Below, in pieces: positions 34,025 to 43,123 of a stretch of DNA of 64,000 nucleotides. Made by a program: the position numbers and the translations under genes. The stretch's first letter is position 1; each line of letters begins with the position of its first letter. Origin of the DNA: Streptomyces sp. NBC_00094 (GTDB lineage: Bacteria; Actinomycetota; Actinomycetes; Streptomycetales; Streptomycetaceae); NCBI RefSeq assembly GCF_026343125.1, contig NZ_JAPEMB010000001.1:4965501-5029500 (forward strand), written 5' to 3'. The notes under the pieces were generated by a model. It ran no database searches, had not been told where the DNA came from, and was given only the letters and a program-made list of their open reading frames with translations.

Positions 34025-35368
34025 GTGCTCGCCTTCCTGCTGGTCCTGGTCGTGGTCCTCGCCGTGCTTGTCGGGGTCCACTGGTACGTGTGGCGGCGGC
34101 TCGTGCGCGACGTGACGGTGCCGGGTGGCCTGCCCCGTCGGCTGGGTACGGCCGTGCTCGTCGCCCTGCCGTTGTTCTCGCTCGCGGCCCTGACCTCCGG
34201 GCGCCTCCGCGCGCCCTTCGGGTTCCAGCAGGCGGTGGCCTGGCCGGGCTTCATGTGGCTCGCCACGCTCCTGTACCTGACCCTCGCCCTGGTCGTCGGG
34301 GAGGCCGTGCGCCCCGCCCTGCGCGCCTGGCTCGCCCGCCGCGCGACGGCCGCGGCTCCGGCGGCGGAGGCCCCGGCGCCCGCGCCGGCCCCTGTTCCCG
34401 AGCCCGTCTCCGTACCGTCGTCTGCGTCTGCGTCTGCGTCTGCGTCCGCGTCCGAGACCGCGTCCGCGTCCGAGCCCGCGCCCGCCGCGGACACGGTGGC
34501 GGCCCCGGCCCCCGCCGACGCCTCCGCGACCCCCGCCGACGTCTCCCGCCGCCTGTTCGTCTCGCGTGTGGTCGGCGGCTCCGCCGCGGCCGTCGCGCTC
34601 GGGACCGTCGGGTACGGCACGTACGGCGTGCTGCGCGGCCCCCGGATCAAGCGCGTCACCGTCCCGCTCGCCAAGGTGCCGCGCGCCGCGCACGGCTACC
34701 GGATCGCCGTCGTCTCCGACATCCACCTCGGGCCGATCCTCGGCAGGGCCCACAGCCGGCGGATCGTGGACACGATCAACTCCACCCAGCCCGACCTGAT
34801 CGCGATCGTCGGCGACCTCGTCGACGGCACCGTCGAGGACCTCGGCTCCGCCGCCGAACCGCTCGCCCGGCTCCGCGCCCGCCACGGCTCCTTCTTCGTG
34901 ACGGGCAACCACGAGTACTTCTCGGGCGCCGACGCCTGGGTCGACCACGTACGCGAACTCGGTCTGCGCCCGCTGCGCAACGAGCGCGTGGAGATCGCGG
35001 CCGGCTTCGACCTCGCCGGCGTCGACGACGTCGCGGGGGAGAGCGAGGGCGAGGGCCCCGACTTCGTCCGCGCCCTCGGCGACCGCGACCGGGCCCGCGC
35101 CTCCGTCCTCCTCGCGCACCAGCCGATCGTCGTCCACGACGCCGTACGCCACGGCGTGGACCTCCAGCTCTCCGGCCACACCCACGGCGGGCAGCTCTGG
35201 CCGGGCAACTACATCGCCGAGCTGGCCAACCCGACGGTCGCGGGTCTCGAACGGTACGGCGACACGCAGCTGTACGTCTCGCGGGGCGCGGGCGCCTGGG
35301 GGCCCCCGGTCCGGGTCGGTGCCCCCTCCGACATCACGATCGTCGAACTCGCCTCGAAACAGGCTTAA
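34025..35368 (+). CDS. Membrane-anchored metallophosphoesterase
   Basis: 447 aa. Four N-terminal membrane helices ('MLAFLLVLVVVLAVLVGVHW' onward), a Pro/Ala spacer with (Ser-Ala) repeats (about 125-160) and a calcineurin-like phosphoesterase domain (about 220-440). Metal motifs: 'AVVSDIHLGP' (D-x-H), 'AIVGDLVDG' (GDxxD), 'FVTGNHEYFSG' (GNHE), 'LLAHQPIV' and 'LQLSGHTHGGQLWPG' (GHxH). The set is complete. GTG start, ribosome site 'gagggggttcgggg'. Probably once followed the plus-strand SCO4848-family gene in an operon. Substrate unknown. Confidence 0.9.
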   Translation: MLAFLLVLVVVLAVLVGVHWYVWRRLVRDVTVPGGLPRRLGTAVLVALPLFSLAALTSGRLRAPFGFQQAVAWPGFMWLATLLYLTLALVVGEAVRPALRAWLARRATAAAPAAEAPAPAPAPVPEPVSVPSSASASASASASETASASEPAPAADTVAAPAPADASATPADVSRRLFVSRVVGGSAAAVALGTVGYGTYGVLRGPRIKRVTVPLAKVPRAAHGYRIAVVSDIHLGPILGRAHSRRIVDTINSTQPDLIAIVGDLVDGTVEDLGSAAEPLARLRARHGSFFVTGNHEYFSGADAWVDHVRELGLRPLRNERVEIAAGFDLAGVDDVAGESEGEGPDFVRALGDRDRARASVLLAHQPIVVHDAVRHGVDLQLSGHTHGGQLWPGNYIAELANPTVAGLERYGDTQLYVSRGAGAWGPPVRVGAPSDITIVELASKQA

Positions 35369-35561
35369 TCGGGAAACGTCACTCCCCGCGCCGAGGTCGA
35401 TACGTGCTGCTCATCGGCTTAAATTCTCATATCCCGGACATATACCTGCTGTGTGAAAGTTTCCTCTTCCACTTGTGAAAGTCGTGTGATTGGCTGACGC
35501 CAATGCGGCGCTTTCGGGGGGCGTCGTGCCCTGGGGTGGTACGAAAAAAGGAAGCACGGCA

Positions 35562-37115
35562 ATGCGGTCGACGGTCCGTCTACGGATCCTCATCACTTGT
35601 GGAGTACTGGTGGCCGCCGGAGTCGGGGGCTGGCAACTCCTGCCCTCCGACGACGTCCGGACGGATCCGATCAGCGTCGGCACAACCGACGAAGTCACTT
35701 CACTCGACCCGGCCGGCGCGTACGACGCCGGTTCCTGGGCCATGTACAGCAACGTCTTCCAGTCGCTGCTGACGTTCAAGCCGGGATTCACGACTCCGGT
35801 GCCGGACGCGGCAGAGAGCTGCAAGTTCGTGGGGACCAGACTCACCACGTACCAGTGCACGCTCCGCGACGACCTCACCTTCGCCAACGGGCGCAAGGTG
35901 ACGGCCGAGGACGTCAAGTACTCCTTCGAGCGGATGCTGCGCATCAAGACGGACGTCGGTCCGCAGCCGCTCTTCCCGACGCTGAAGAACGTGGTGGCTG
36001 AGGGCCGCACCGTCACCTTCAACCTGAGCGGCCGGGACGCCACCTTCCCGCTCAAGGTGGCCACGGGCGCCGGCTCGATCGTCGACAAGGACCAGTACCC
36101 GGCCGACGGCCTGCGCACCGGCCTGGCCGTCGACGGCTCGGGCCCGTACGTCCTCAAGGAGTACAAGCCCGGCGAGTCCGCGCTCCTGGAGCCCAACCCG
36201 AAGTACAGGGGCGCCATCACCAAGGCCGGTGCACCGGTCCTCGTGAAGTACTTCGGCAAGTCCGAGGACCTCGCGACCGCGTGGAAGTCGAAGCAGGTCG
36301 AGGTCACGCACCGGCAGCTGCCGCCGAACTTCCTCTCGACCCTGGAGACCGAGGACGGGACCCGGCTCACCGAGGCGGAGAGCGCGGAGATCCGCAACCT
36401 CAACTTCAACGTCCGGCCCGGCTCGCCGATGGCCGACAAGTCCGTACGCCAGGCCGTCGCCGCGGTCATCGACCGCCCCGAGATCACCACGGGCGCCTAC
36501 AAGGGCACGGTCGAACCGCTGTACTCCCTCATCCCGCAGGGCTTCGTGGGGCACAGCACCGCCTTCTACGACGTCAACCCCGCCCCGAGCGTGAAGAAGG
36601 CGCGGAAGCTCCTGAAGGACGCCGGCGTGCAGACGCCGGTGACGTTCACCTTCGGCTTCCGCCAGGACGCGACGTACGCCGCCGAGGCCGCCGAGATCAA
36701 GCAGCAGCTGGAGGAGACCGGCCTCTTCAAGGTCAAGGTCGTCGAGGCCGACTGGCAGAGCTTCCAGAAGGCGTACGCGCGCGGCTCCTACGACGCGTAC
36801 ACCGTCGGCTGGCTCCCCGACTTCCCGGACTCCGACAGCTTCACCGCGCCCCTCGTCGGCACGGCCAACACGCTGCACAACGGCTTCTCCAGCAAGCGGA
36901 TCGACTCGCTGATCGCCTCGACGCAGCAGTACAGCGACCGGTCCCGGGCGACCGGGGACTTCCGGGCGATCCAGTCCGAGGTCGCCGACGACATCCCGCT
37001 CATCCCGCTGTGGCAGAAGAAGGACTACGTCCTCTCCACGGAGGCCGTCGGCGGCTCCCAGTACCTCACGGACGGGACCGGCATCTGGCGCCTCTGGGAG
37101 CTCGGCTGGATCTAG
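35562..37115 (+). CDS. ABC transporter substrate-binding protein, family 5 (oligopeptide type)
   Basis: 517 aa exported binding protein. N-terminal hydrophobic segment 'LRILITCGVLVAAGVGGWQL' acts as signal or anchor; the only Cys lacks a proper lipobox. SBP_bac_5 features: 'SVGTTDEVTSLDPAGAYDAG', 'CTLRDDLTFANGRKVTAEDV' + KYSFERML, 'GSGPYVLKEYKPGESALLEP', 'VRQAVAAVIDRPEI', 'DAYTVGWLPDFPDSDSF' and 'IPLIPLWQKKDYVLSTEAV'. ATG 35562 is preferred to TTG 35490 because 'aaggaa' is well placed. No permease or ATPase genes adjoin it, so it is an orphan in this window. The upstream gap (35369-35561) is unusually AT-rich. Confidence 0.9.
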   Translation: MRSTVRLRILITCGVLVAAGVGGWQLLPSDDVRTDPISVGTTDEVTSLDPAGAYDAGSWAMYSNVFQSLLTFKPGFTTPVPDAAESCKFVGTRLTTYQCTLRDDLTFANGRKVTAEDVKYSFERMLRIKTDVGPQPLFPTLKNVVAEGRTVTFNLSGRDATFPLKVATGAGSIVDKDQYPADGLRTGLAVDGSGPYVLKEYKPGESALLEPNPKYRGAITKAGAPVLVKYFGKSEDLATAWKSKQVEVTHRQLPPNFLSTLETEDGTRLTEAESAEIRNLNFNVRPGSPMADKSVRQAVAAVIDRPEITTGAYKGTVEPLYSLIPQGFVGHSTAFYDVNPAPSVKKARKLLKDAGVQTPVTFTFGFRQDATYAAEAAEIKQQLEETGLFKVKVVEADWQSFQKAYARGSYDAYTVGWLPDFPDSDSFTAPLVGTANTLHNGFSSKRIDSLIASTQQYSDRSRATGDFRAIQSEVADDIPLIPLWQKKDYVLSTEAVGGSQYLTDGTGIWRLWELGWI

Positions 37116-37203
37116 CGGGCCGGCGGGTGCCGACGGGCCGGCGGGCTTGAGGGCTGGCCGGTCGCCCGGCCGGCCGGCCGGGGCCCGGCCGGCGTCCGGC
37201 CGG

Positions 37204-37950
37204 TCATGGAGTCGGCGGCTTCGGGGTGGCCCGCTTGGGCTTGCCCGAGGCCGCCATCCCGGCCGCCGTCGGCATGAAGTCGGAGAGCAGCTCGTGCGTC
37301 TCCTTGACGAGCGGCCGGAGGATCCGGAAGCGGGAGAGCGAGATCGCGCGGGCCGTGACCGGTGCGAGCCGCTCCACGAGCCGCCTGCTGTTCGCGGCGT
37401 TCTCCGAGCGGTCGTACACCCAGAACAGCACCAGGCCCATCTGCTGGAGCCACAGCAGCTGCGGGAGCGCCTCGGCGAGCTCCGGGTCGACCTTCACCGA
37501 GGCGCCGGAGATGACCCTCCGGTGGACCTCGATCGCCGCCTCGCGCGGGCCCTCGGACTCCGGTGAGAACGGGCTGAGCGGGCTGTCCGGGTCGGCGGCG
37601 TTCTTGAAGAACTGGGACGCGAACTCGTGGTACGGCTCCGCGATGTCGAGCCAGCCGAGGTAGACCCCGCGGATCCGGGCCGTCAGGTCCTTCTCGCCGC
37701 CGGTCAGGATGGGCTCGACGGCCGCCTGGTGCTCCTCGGCGATCCGGTCGTAGAAGCCCTGGACCAGGTGCTCCTTGGACGAGAAGTAGTAGTACGCGTT
37801 GCCGACGGAGACCCCGGCCTCCTGGGCGATGGCCCGCATCGTCGTCTTGTCGTAACCGCGCTCCTTGAACAGCCGGAGCGCGGTCTCGAGGATGAGCGTG
37901 CGGGTCTGCTCGCTCTTCGGGGCCTTCTTCTCTTCCTTCACGTCCTTCAC
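37204..37950 (-). CDS. TetR family regulator
   Basis: 248 aa. N-terminal HTH: 'ILETALRLFKERGYDKTTMR', 'AIAQEAGVSVGNAYYYFSSK' (recognition helix with Y-Y-F). Ligand-binding C-terminal helices ('FFKNAADPDSPLSPFSPESE', 'LPQLLWLQQMGLVLFWVYDR'). Last gene of a three-gene minus-strand operon (membrane protein, DCC protein, TetR; gaps 12 and 9 bases) whose promoter region holds two ttgaac/gttcaa palindromes, the expected autoregulatory sites. GTG 37950 starts the frame; a second GTG three codons on is possible. Confidence 0.93.
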   Translation of the reverse strand: MKDVKEEKKAPKSEQTRTLILETALRLFKERGYDKTTMRAIAQEAGVSVGNAYYYFSSKEHLVQGFYDRIAEEHQAAVEPILTGGEKDLTARIRGVYLGWLDIAEPYHEFASQFFKNAADPDSPLSPFSPESEGPREAAIEVHRRVISGASVKVDPELAEALPQLLWLQQMGLVLFWVYDRSENAANSRRLVERLAPVTARAISLSRFRILRPLVKETHELLSDFMPTAAGMAASGKPKRATPKPPTP

Positions 37951-37960
37951 GGGGCCGAGC

Positions 37961-38440
37961 CTAGTCGGGTGGGCGGGGCGCCTCGCAGCGCCCGTCCTCG
38001 CAGGTCCCGTCCCCGGGCCCTCCGTCCCCGTGGTCCGGCCCCTTGAGGGCCTCGCGCCACTTCGCGGCGGCGAGGACGGTCACCCGGGCGAAGGGCTGCC
38101 CGGCGGGGGTGGCGAGCCAGTGGGCCTTGGCCCGGTGGTCGGCCAGCGCCCAGAGGCAGACGATCCAGGCGCCGGTCTCCCGGTAGACCTGGCCCCGGTC
38201 CCCGACCACGGTGATCTCCCGCAGGGTGGCGGAGTGGTCGAGGTCCGGGAAGCGGCGCACGGCCTCCCGTGAGCCGGCCGGGACGAGATCCAGCGGTACG
38301 AGCTGCCGCTGTCGCAGCAGCCAGTGCCGGAGGTGCACGCAGAGCGGGCAGTCGGCGTCGTACAGCACGGTCAGACGTCTCACGGGTGTCGTCACGGGGT
38401 GCGTCACGGGCCTCGGCCCGATCGGCGCCGGTGTCGCCAT
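37961..38440 (-). CDS. DCC family (DUF393) thiol-disulfide oxidoreductase-like protein
   Basis: 159 aa, cytosolic. The family's D-x-x-C-x-x-C signature is 'LTVLYDADCPLCVHLRHWLL' near residue 30, a thioredoxin-like redox pair; then 'PDLDHSATLREITVVGDRGQ' and 'GAWIVCLWALADHR' fit the domain. Reaction unknown. ATG has only a weak ribosome site ('gagggg'). Middle gene of the TetR operon. Confidence 0.87.
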   Translation of the reverse strand: MATPAPIGPRPVTHPVTTPVRRLTVLYDADCPLCVHLRHWLLRQRQLVPLDLVPAGSREAVRRFPDLDHSATLREITVVGDRGQVYRETGAWIVCLWALADHRAKAHWLATPAGQPFARVTVLAAAKWREALKGPDHGDGGPGDGTCEDGRCEAPRPPD

Positions 38441-38452
38441 GGCCGGGGCCCC

Positions 38453-38887
38453 TCAGGCCTGCGGCGCGGGCGGGGCCCAAGGGCCGCCCTTGGGGGTGGT
38501 GGTCCAGCCCTGCGGGCCGACCGGCGGCACCTGCTCGCGCTCCATCACGCCCCGGCGACGGATCTTGTTGAGCACGTACACGTTGCCCAGGTGCATCACG
38601 CCGAGGACGAGCAGGACCACCCCGAGCTTGACGGAGAGGGCCTCGAAGAGCGCGCGGGCGTCGAGGACGGCCTCCTCCTGACCCAGGTAGAGGGCGACGA
38701 AGCCGAAGTTGACGAGGTAGAAGCCGACCACGAGGAGGTGGTTGACGGCTTCCGCGAGCTTCTCGTTCCCGTGCAGGACGTCGGCGAGGAAGATCCTTCC
38801 GTTGCGGCTGAGCGTGCGGGCGACCCAGACGGTCAGCGCCACGCTGATCAGCAGGTAGACGATGTACGCGATGACAGTGAGGTCCAT
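38453..38887 (-). CDS. Four-helix membrane protein of TetR-controlled operon
   Basis: 144 aa with four hydrophobic segments ('VIAYIVYLLISVALTVWV', 'NHLLVVGFYLVNFGFVALYL', 'LSVKLGVVLLVLGVMHLGNV') and a Pro-rich end ('PPVGPQGWTTTPKGGP'). Family not named by me; it looks like a widespread actinobacterial integral membrane protein. ATG 38887 has 'gggagggtggggc' upstream. First gene of the operon with DCC and TetR; the operators lie 14 to 72 bases upstream of its start. Confidence 0.8.
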   Translation of the reverse strand: MDLTVIAYIVYLLISVALTVWVARTLSRNGRIFLADVLHGNEKLAEAVNHLLVVGFYLVNFGFVALYLGQEEAVLDARALFEALSVKLGVVLLVLGVMHLGNVYVLNKIRRRGVMEREQVPPVGPQGWTTTPKGGPWAPPAPQA

Positions 38888-38900
38888 GCCCCACCCTCCC

Positions 38901-38914
38901 TTGAACGCGTTCAA
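38901..38914. promoter_or_regulatory. TetR operator 1
   Basis: Perfect palindrome ttgaacgcgttcaa, 14 bases before the operon's first ATG. Confidence 0.75.
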
Positions 38915-38943
38915 AAGCTGTTGGGCATGACTGTAGACCTACT

Positions 38944-38959
38944 CTTGAACGTGTTCAAG
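38944..38959. promoter_or_regulatory. TetR operator 2
   Basis: cttgaacgtgttcaag, same half-site as operator 1, centre 44 bases away; a further half-site 'gttcaa' at 38966-38971. Also lies upstream of the divergent hydrolase gene. Confidence 0.75.
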
Positions 38960-39012
38960 TCGCTTGTTCAAAGCAGTGGCCGCCCCCTGCCCACCCGCCC
39001 TAGGATCACCGG

Positions 39013-39789
39013 GTGACGCTCTCTCATGACCTGGCCGGCCAAGGCCCCTCGACCGTCGTCCTTCTGCACTCCGGGGTCTGCGACCGCCGCATGTGGGACG
39101 GGCAGTTCTCCGCACTCGCCGAGGCGGGCCACCGTGTCGTCCGCTGCGACCTCCGCGGCTTCGGCGAGTCCCTCATAGACGCCCCGCACACCCACGCCGA
39201 CGACGTCCGGGACCTCCTGGACCACCTCGGCGTCGACAGCGCCGCCGTCGTCGGCTCCTCCTTCGGCGGCCGTGTCGCCCTGGAGTTCGCCGTCCGCAAC
39301 CCCGACCGCGTCTCCGCGCTCGCCCTGCTCGCCTCCGCTGTCCCCGGCATGCAGCCGAGCGACGACCTGCGGGCCTGGGGAGCCCGCGAGGACGTGCTCC
39401 TCGAGGCCGGCGACATCGACGGCGCCGTCGAGCTCAACGTCGACACCTGGCTCGGCCCCGAGGCCGACGACGCCGCCCGCGCCCGCGTACGGGAGATGCA
39501 GCGCCGCGCCTTCGACATCCAGCTGACCGTCCCCGACGAGTTCTCCCCGATCCACCCCGAGGTCACCCGGGAGGACCTCGCCCGGATCGAGGCGCCCGCC
39601 CTCGTCGTCGTCGGCGGCCACGACGTGCCCGACTTCCGGGCGATCGGCGACGACCTCACGAGCCTTCTGCCCGCAGCCCGCCGGGTCGACCTCGACTGGG
39701 CCGGGCACCTGCCGGCCCTGGAGCGCCCGGACGAGACCGCCCGACTGCTCGTCGACTTCCTCGCGGAGACCTCCGCCCCGACCCCCTAG
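39013..39789 (+). CDS. Alpha/beta hydrolase
   Basis: 258 aa cytosolic hydrolase. Catalytic triad: Ser in 'VVGSSFGGRVALEFAV' (G-x-S-x-G about residue 80), Asp in 'VVGGHDVPDFRAI', His in 'LDWAGHLPALERPDE'. Oxyanion 'LLHSGVCDRRMWDGQ' and 'RCDLRGFGES' are normal. Substrate unknown. GTG 39013 follows 'taggat' by six bases with no ribosome site, so the mRNA is probably leaderless. Divergent from the TetR operon, sharing a 125-bp gap with its operators, so it may belong to the same regulon. Confidence 0.9.
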   Translation: MTLSHDLAGQGPSTVVLLHSGVCDRRMWDGQFSALAEAGHRVVRCDLRGFGESLIDAPHTHADDVRDLLDHLGVDSAAVVGSSFGGRVALEFAVRNPDRVSALALLASAVPGMQPSDDLRAWGAREDVLLEAGDIDGAVELNVDTWLGPEADDAARARVREMQRRAFDIQLTVPDEFSPIHPEVTREDLARIEAPALVVVGGHDVPDFRAIGDDLTSLLPAARRVDLDWAGHLPALERPDETARLLVDFLAETSAPTP

Positions 39790-39928
39790 GGGGTCCCGGC
39801 GTAGGCGCCGCACCGCTCTTCGCGGCGCAGCGCCTGCGCGGCACCCACCGGATCACCGCTGGTGAACACCCTGACGCCACGGCCGAAGGGAACGGGAGCG
39901 AGCCCGATCGCCGACGTACGATCCCGTC

Positions 39929-40453
39929 ATGCCGCTCCCCGAGGAACCGCGTGCCCCCCGCGAACCCCGTGACTGGACCGACGAGCACGTCGCCCACTGG
40001 CAGCCCGTCCTGCCCGACCTCGACCCCGTGGTCGAGGGCGCCGTCACCCGGATGAAGAAGCTCTCCGTCCACCTCCGCCGGGTCAGGGAGCAGTCCCTCG
40101 TCGACTTCGGCCTGGAGCGCCACGAGTTCGACACCCTCCACAGGCTCGCCGGCCGCGGCGGCACCGCCGCCCCCTCCGAGCTCGCCCAGGACCTCGACCT
40201 CGGCCCCGCCTCCGTCTCCGGCCGCCTCGACGCGCTGGAGAAGCGCGGACTCGTCCGCCGTACCACCGCCACGACCGACCGCCACAGGGTCGTCGTCGAA
40301 CTCACCGACTCCGGTCACGGGGCCTGGCTCGGCGCGATGGAGGTCCTCGGCCGTGAGGAGGTCCGCCTCCTCGGCGTCCTCGCTCCCGAGGAGCGGGCTC
40401 AGCTCAACGACCTGCTGCGCCGGGTCCTGATCGAGACCGAGCGGACGGAGTGA
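39929..40453 (+). CDS. MarR family regulator
   Basis: 174 aa. Winged helix: 'QSLVDFGLERHEFDTLHRLA', 'APSELAQDLDLGPASVSGRL' (recognition helix), 'LEKRGLVRRTTATTDRHRVV' (wing). N-terminal Pro/Glu-rich head. ATG directly follows 'tacgat' by about six bases without a ribosome site, suggesting a leaderless transcript. Stands alone between the hydrolase and sdhB; target unknown. Confidence 0.92.
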   Translation: MPLPEEPRAPREPRDWTDEHVAHWQPVLPDLDPVVEGAVTRMKKLSVHLRRVREQSLVDFGLERHEFDTLHRLAGRGGTAAPSELAQDLDLGPASVSGRLDALEKRGLVRRTTATTDRHRVVVELTDSGHGAWLGAMEVLGREEVRLLGVLAPEERAQLNDLLRRVLIETERTE

Positions 40454-40525
40454 CCGAAGCCGGCGCCCGGCATCGCCGGGGTCGTGAACGGCGGGCTCCG
40501 CTCGGCCGCCCCGCCGGACACGACA

Positions 40526-40566
40526 AAGCCCGCTCCCGCACGCGCGGTGGCGTACGGAAGCGGGCT
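40526..40566 (-). terminator. Terminator after sdhB
   Basis: 'aagcccgctcc' with 'ggaagcgggct' as arms of a hairpin, 20 bases past the sdhB stop. Confidence 0.65.
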
Positions 40567-40585
40567 CTGGCAGCCGGCGGAGACG

Positions 40586-41344
40586 TCAGAAGCGACGCGT
40601 GATCAGCGCACGCTTGACTTCCTGGATCGCCTTCGTGACCTCGATGCCACGCGGGCATGCGTCGGTGCAGTTGAACGTCGTGCGGCAACGCCACACGCCG
40701 TCCTTGTCGTTCAGGATCTCCAGGCGCTGCTCGCCCGCCTCGTCACGCGAGTCGAAGATGAAGCGGTGCGCGTTGACGATCGCGGCCGGACCGAAGTACT
40801 GGCCGTCGTTCCAGAAGACCGGGCAGGACGACGTGCACGCGGCGCACAGGATGCACTTGGTGGTGTCGTCGAAGCGCTCGCGGTCCTCGGCGGTCTGCAG
40901 GCGCTCGCGCGTCGGCTCGTTGCCCTTGGTGACCAGGAACGGCATGACGTCCCGGTACGCCTGGAAGAAGGGCTCCATGTCGACGACAAGGTCCTTCAGC
41001 ACCGTCAGGCCCTTGATGGCCTCGACCGTGATCGGCTTGTCGGGGTTGAGGTCCTTGATCAGCGTCTTGCAGGCGAGCCTGTTCTTGCCGTTGATCCGCA
41101 TCGCGTCCGAGCCGCAGATGCCGTGCGCGCACGACCGGCGGAAGGTCAGCGTGCCGTCGACGTCCCACTTGATCTTGTGGAGGGCGTCGAGGACGCGCTC
41201 CTTCGGGTCGATCTCGATCTGGAAGTCTTCCCAGACCGAGGCGTCCGAGATCTCGGGGTTGAAGCGGCGGATCCGCATCGTGACCGTGATGTACGGGGAG
41301 GCGGCGGACTCCGCCTCGACCTTGTCCAGTACGGGGGTAGCCAT
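40586..41344 (-). CDS. sdhB: Succinate dehydrogenase iron-sulfur subunit
   Basis: 252 aa subunit carrying electrons from SdhA flavin to the membrane quinone site. [2Fe-2S]: 'CAHGICGSDAMRINGKNRLA' with a further Cys; [4Fe-4S]/[3Fe-4S]: 'CILCAACTSSCPVFW' and 'CRTTFNCTDACPRGIEV'. ATG overlaps the sdhA stop by one base, so the pair is coupled. Last gene of sdhCDAB. Confidence 0.98.
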   Translation of the reverse strand: MATPVLDKVEAESAASPYITVTMRIRRFNPEISDASVWEDFQIEIDPKERVLDALHKIKWDVDGTLTFRRSCAHGICGSDAMRINGKNRLACKTLIKDLNPDKPITVEAIKGLTVLKDLVVDMEPFFQAYRDVMPFLVTKGNEPTRERLQTAEDRERFDDTTKCILCAACTSSCPVFWNDGQYFGPAAIVNAHRFIFDSRDEAGEQRLEILNDKDGVWRCRTTFNCTDACPRGIEVTKAIQEVKRALITRRF

Positions 41345-43098
41345 CAGTACTTACGCTCCATCGGCTGGTAGCGGGTCTGGACGACCGGCTTGTAGTCGAG
41401 ACGGACGGTCTCGGAGCCGTCCTCGCCGACCTCGCGGTACGCCATGGTGTGGCGCATGAAGTTGACGTCGTCGCGGTTCGGGTAGTCCTCGCGGTAGTGA
41501 CCGCCGCGGGACTCCTTGCGCGCCAGGGCCGAGACGGCCATGACCTCGGCCAGTTCGAGCAGGTTGCCCAGCTCGATCGCCTCAAGGAGGTCCGTGTTGA
41601 AGCGCTTGCCCTTGTCCTGGATGGACACGTTCTCGTAGCGCTCGCGCAGCTCGGCGATCTTCTCGACGGCCGTCTTGATCGTCTGCTCGGTACGGAACAC
41701 CATCACGTTGGCGTCCATGGTCTCCTGCAGCTCGCGGCGGATGTCCGCCACGCGCTCGTGACCCGTGGAGTTGCGCAGCTTCTCGATCGTCGCGACGACG
41801 AGGGACTCCGGGTTCTCCGGCAGCTCGACGTAGTCGTGCTTGGCGGAGTACTCGGCGGCGGCGATGCCGGAGCGCTTGCCGAAGACGTTGATGTCGAGCA
41901 GCGAGTTGGTGCCGAGGCGGTTGGCGCCGTGCACCGACACGCAGGCGACCTCGCCGGCCGCGTACAGACCCGGGACGACGGTGGTGTTGTCCGAGAGGAC
42001 CTCACCCTCGACGTTGGTCGGGATGCCGCCCATGGCGTAGTGCGCGGTGGGCTGGATCGGGATCGGGTCCGTGTACGGCTCGATGCCGAGGTACGTACGG
42101 GCGAACTCGGTGATGTCCGGGAGTTTGGCGTCGAGCTGCTCCGGCGGAAGGTGCGTCAGGTCCAGGTAGACGTGGTCGCCCTCGGGACCGCAGCCGCGGC
42201 CCTCGCGGATCTCCGTGTAGATGGAGCGGGAGACGACGTCACGGGACGCGAGGTCCTTCATGACCGGCGCGTACTTCTCCATGAAGCGCTCGCCGTCCTT
42301 GTTGCGGAGGATGCCGCCCTCACCGCGGGCGCCCTCCGTCAGCAGGATGCCCATGCGCCAGATGCCCGTCGGGTGGAACTGGAAGAACTCCATGTCCTCC
42401 AGGGGCAGACCGCGGCGGTAGCACGCGGCCTGGCCGTCACCGGTCAGGGTGTGGGCGTTGGAGGTCACCTTGAAGAACTTGCCGGTGCCGCCGGACGCGT
42501 AGATCACGGCCTTGGCCTGGAAGATGTGGATCTCGCCGGTGGCCAGCTCGTAGGCGACGACGCCCGCGGAGTGCTTCACACCGTCGACCTCGACGATGAG
42601 CTGGTCCAGGACGTAGAACTCGTTGAAGAACTCCACACCCTCCTTGACGCAGTTCTGGTACAGCGTCTGGAGGATCATGTGGCCGGTGCGGTCCGCGGCG
42701 TAGCAGGACCGGCGGACCGGGGCCTCGCCGTGGTTGCGGGAGTGACCGCCGAAGCGGCGCTGGTCGATGGTGCCGTTCGGGGTCCGGTTGAACGGCAGGC
42801 CCATCTTCTCCAGGTCGAGGACGGCGTCGATGGCCTCCTTCGCCAGGATCTCGGCGGCGTCCTGGTCGACCAGGTAGTCACCGCCCTTGACCGTGTCGAA
42901 GGTGTGCCACTCCCAGTTGTCCTCCTCCACGTTGGCGAGCGCGGCGGCCATGCCGCCCTGCGCCGCGCCCGTGTGGGAGCGGGTGGGGTAGAGCTTCGTC
43001 AGGACGGCGGTGCGGCTGCGCTTCGTCGACTCGATGGCGGCGCGCATGCCGGCGCCGCCGGCGCCGACGATGACGGTGTCGTACTTGTGGATCTTCAT
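41344..43098 (-). CDS. sdhA: Succinate dehydrogenase flavoprotein subunit
   Basis: 584 aa. Oxidises succinate to fumarate with covalent FAD. 'YDTVIVGAGGAGMRAAIEST' (FAD Rossmann), 'LYPTRSHTGAAQGGMAAALA' with the FAD-linking His, 'HPTGIWRMGILLTEGARGEG', 'DLASRDVVSRSIYTEI' (Arg/His active site), 'HYAMGGIPTN' and 'VPGLYAAGEVACVSVHGANR' with 'LGTNSLLD'. ATG start; 25 bases after sdhD stop. Third gene of the operon. Confidence 0.98.
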   Translation of the reverse strand: MKIHKYDTVIVGAGGAGMRAAIESTKRSRTAVLTKLYPTRSHTGAAQGGMAAALANVEEDNWEWHTFDTVKGGDYLVDQDAAEILAKEAIDAVLDLEKMGLPFNRTPNGTIDQRRFGGHSRNHGEAPVRRSCYAADRTGHMILQTLYQNCVKEGVEFFNEFYVLDQLIVEVDGVKHSAGVVAYELATGEIHIFQAKAVIYASGGTGKFFKVTSNAHTLTGDGQAACYRRGLPLEDMEFFQFHPTGIWRMGILLTEGARGEGGILRNKDGERFMEKYAPVMKDLASRDVVSRSIYTEIREGRGCGPEGDHVYLDLTHLPPEQLDAKLPDITEFARTYLGIEPYTDPIPIQPTAHYAMGGIPTNVEGEVLSDNTTVVPGLYAAGEVACVSVHGANRLGTNSLLDINVFGKRSGIAAAEYSAKHDYVELPENPESLVVATIEKLRNSTGHERVADIRRELQETMDANVMVFRTEQTIKTAVEKIAELRERYENVSIQDKGKRFNTDLLEAIELGNLLELAEVMAVSALARKESRGGHYREDYPNRDDVNFMRHTMAYREVGEDGSETVRLDYKPVVQTRYQPMERKY

Positions 43099-43123
43099 GA
43101 CGTGGATTACCTCAGCCCCGTGC

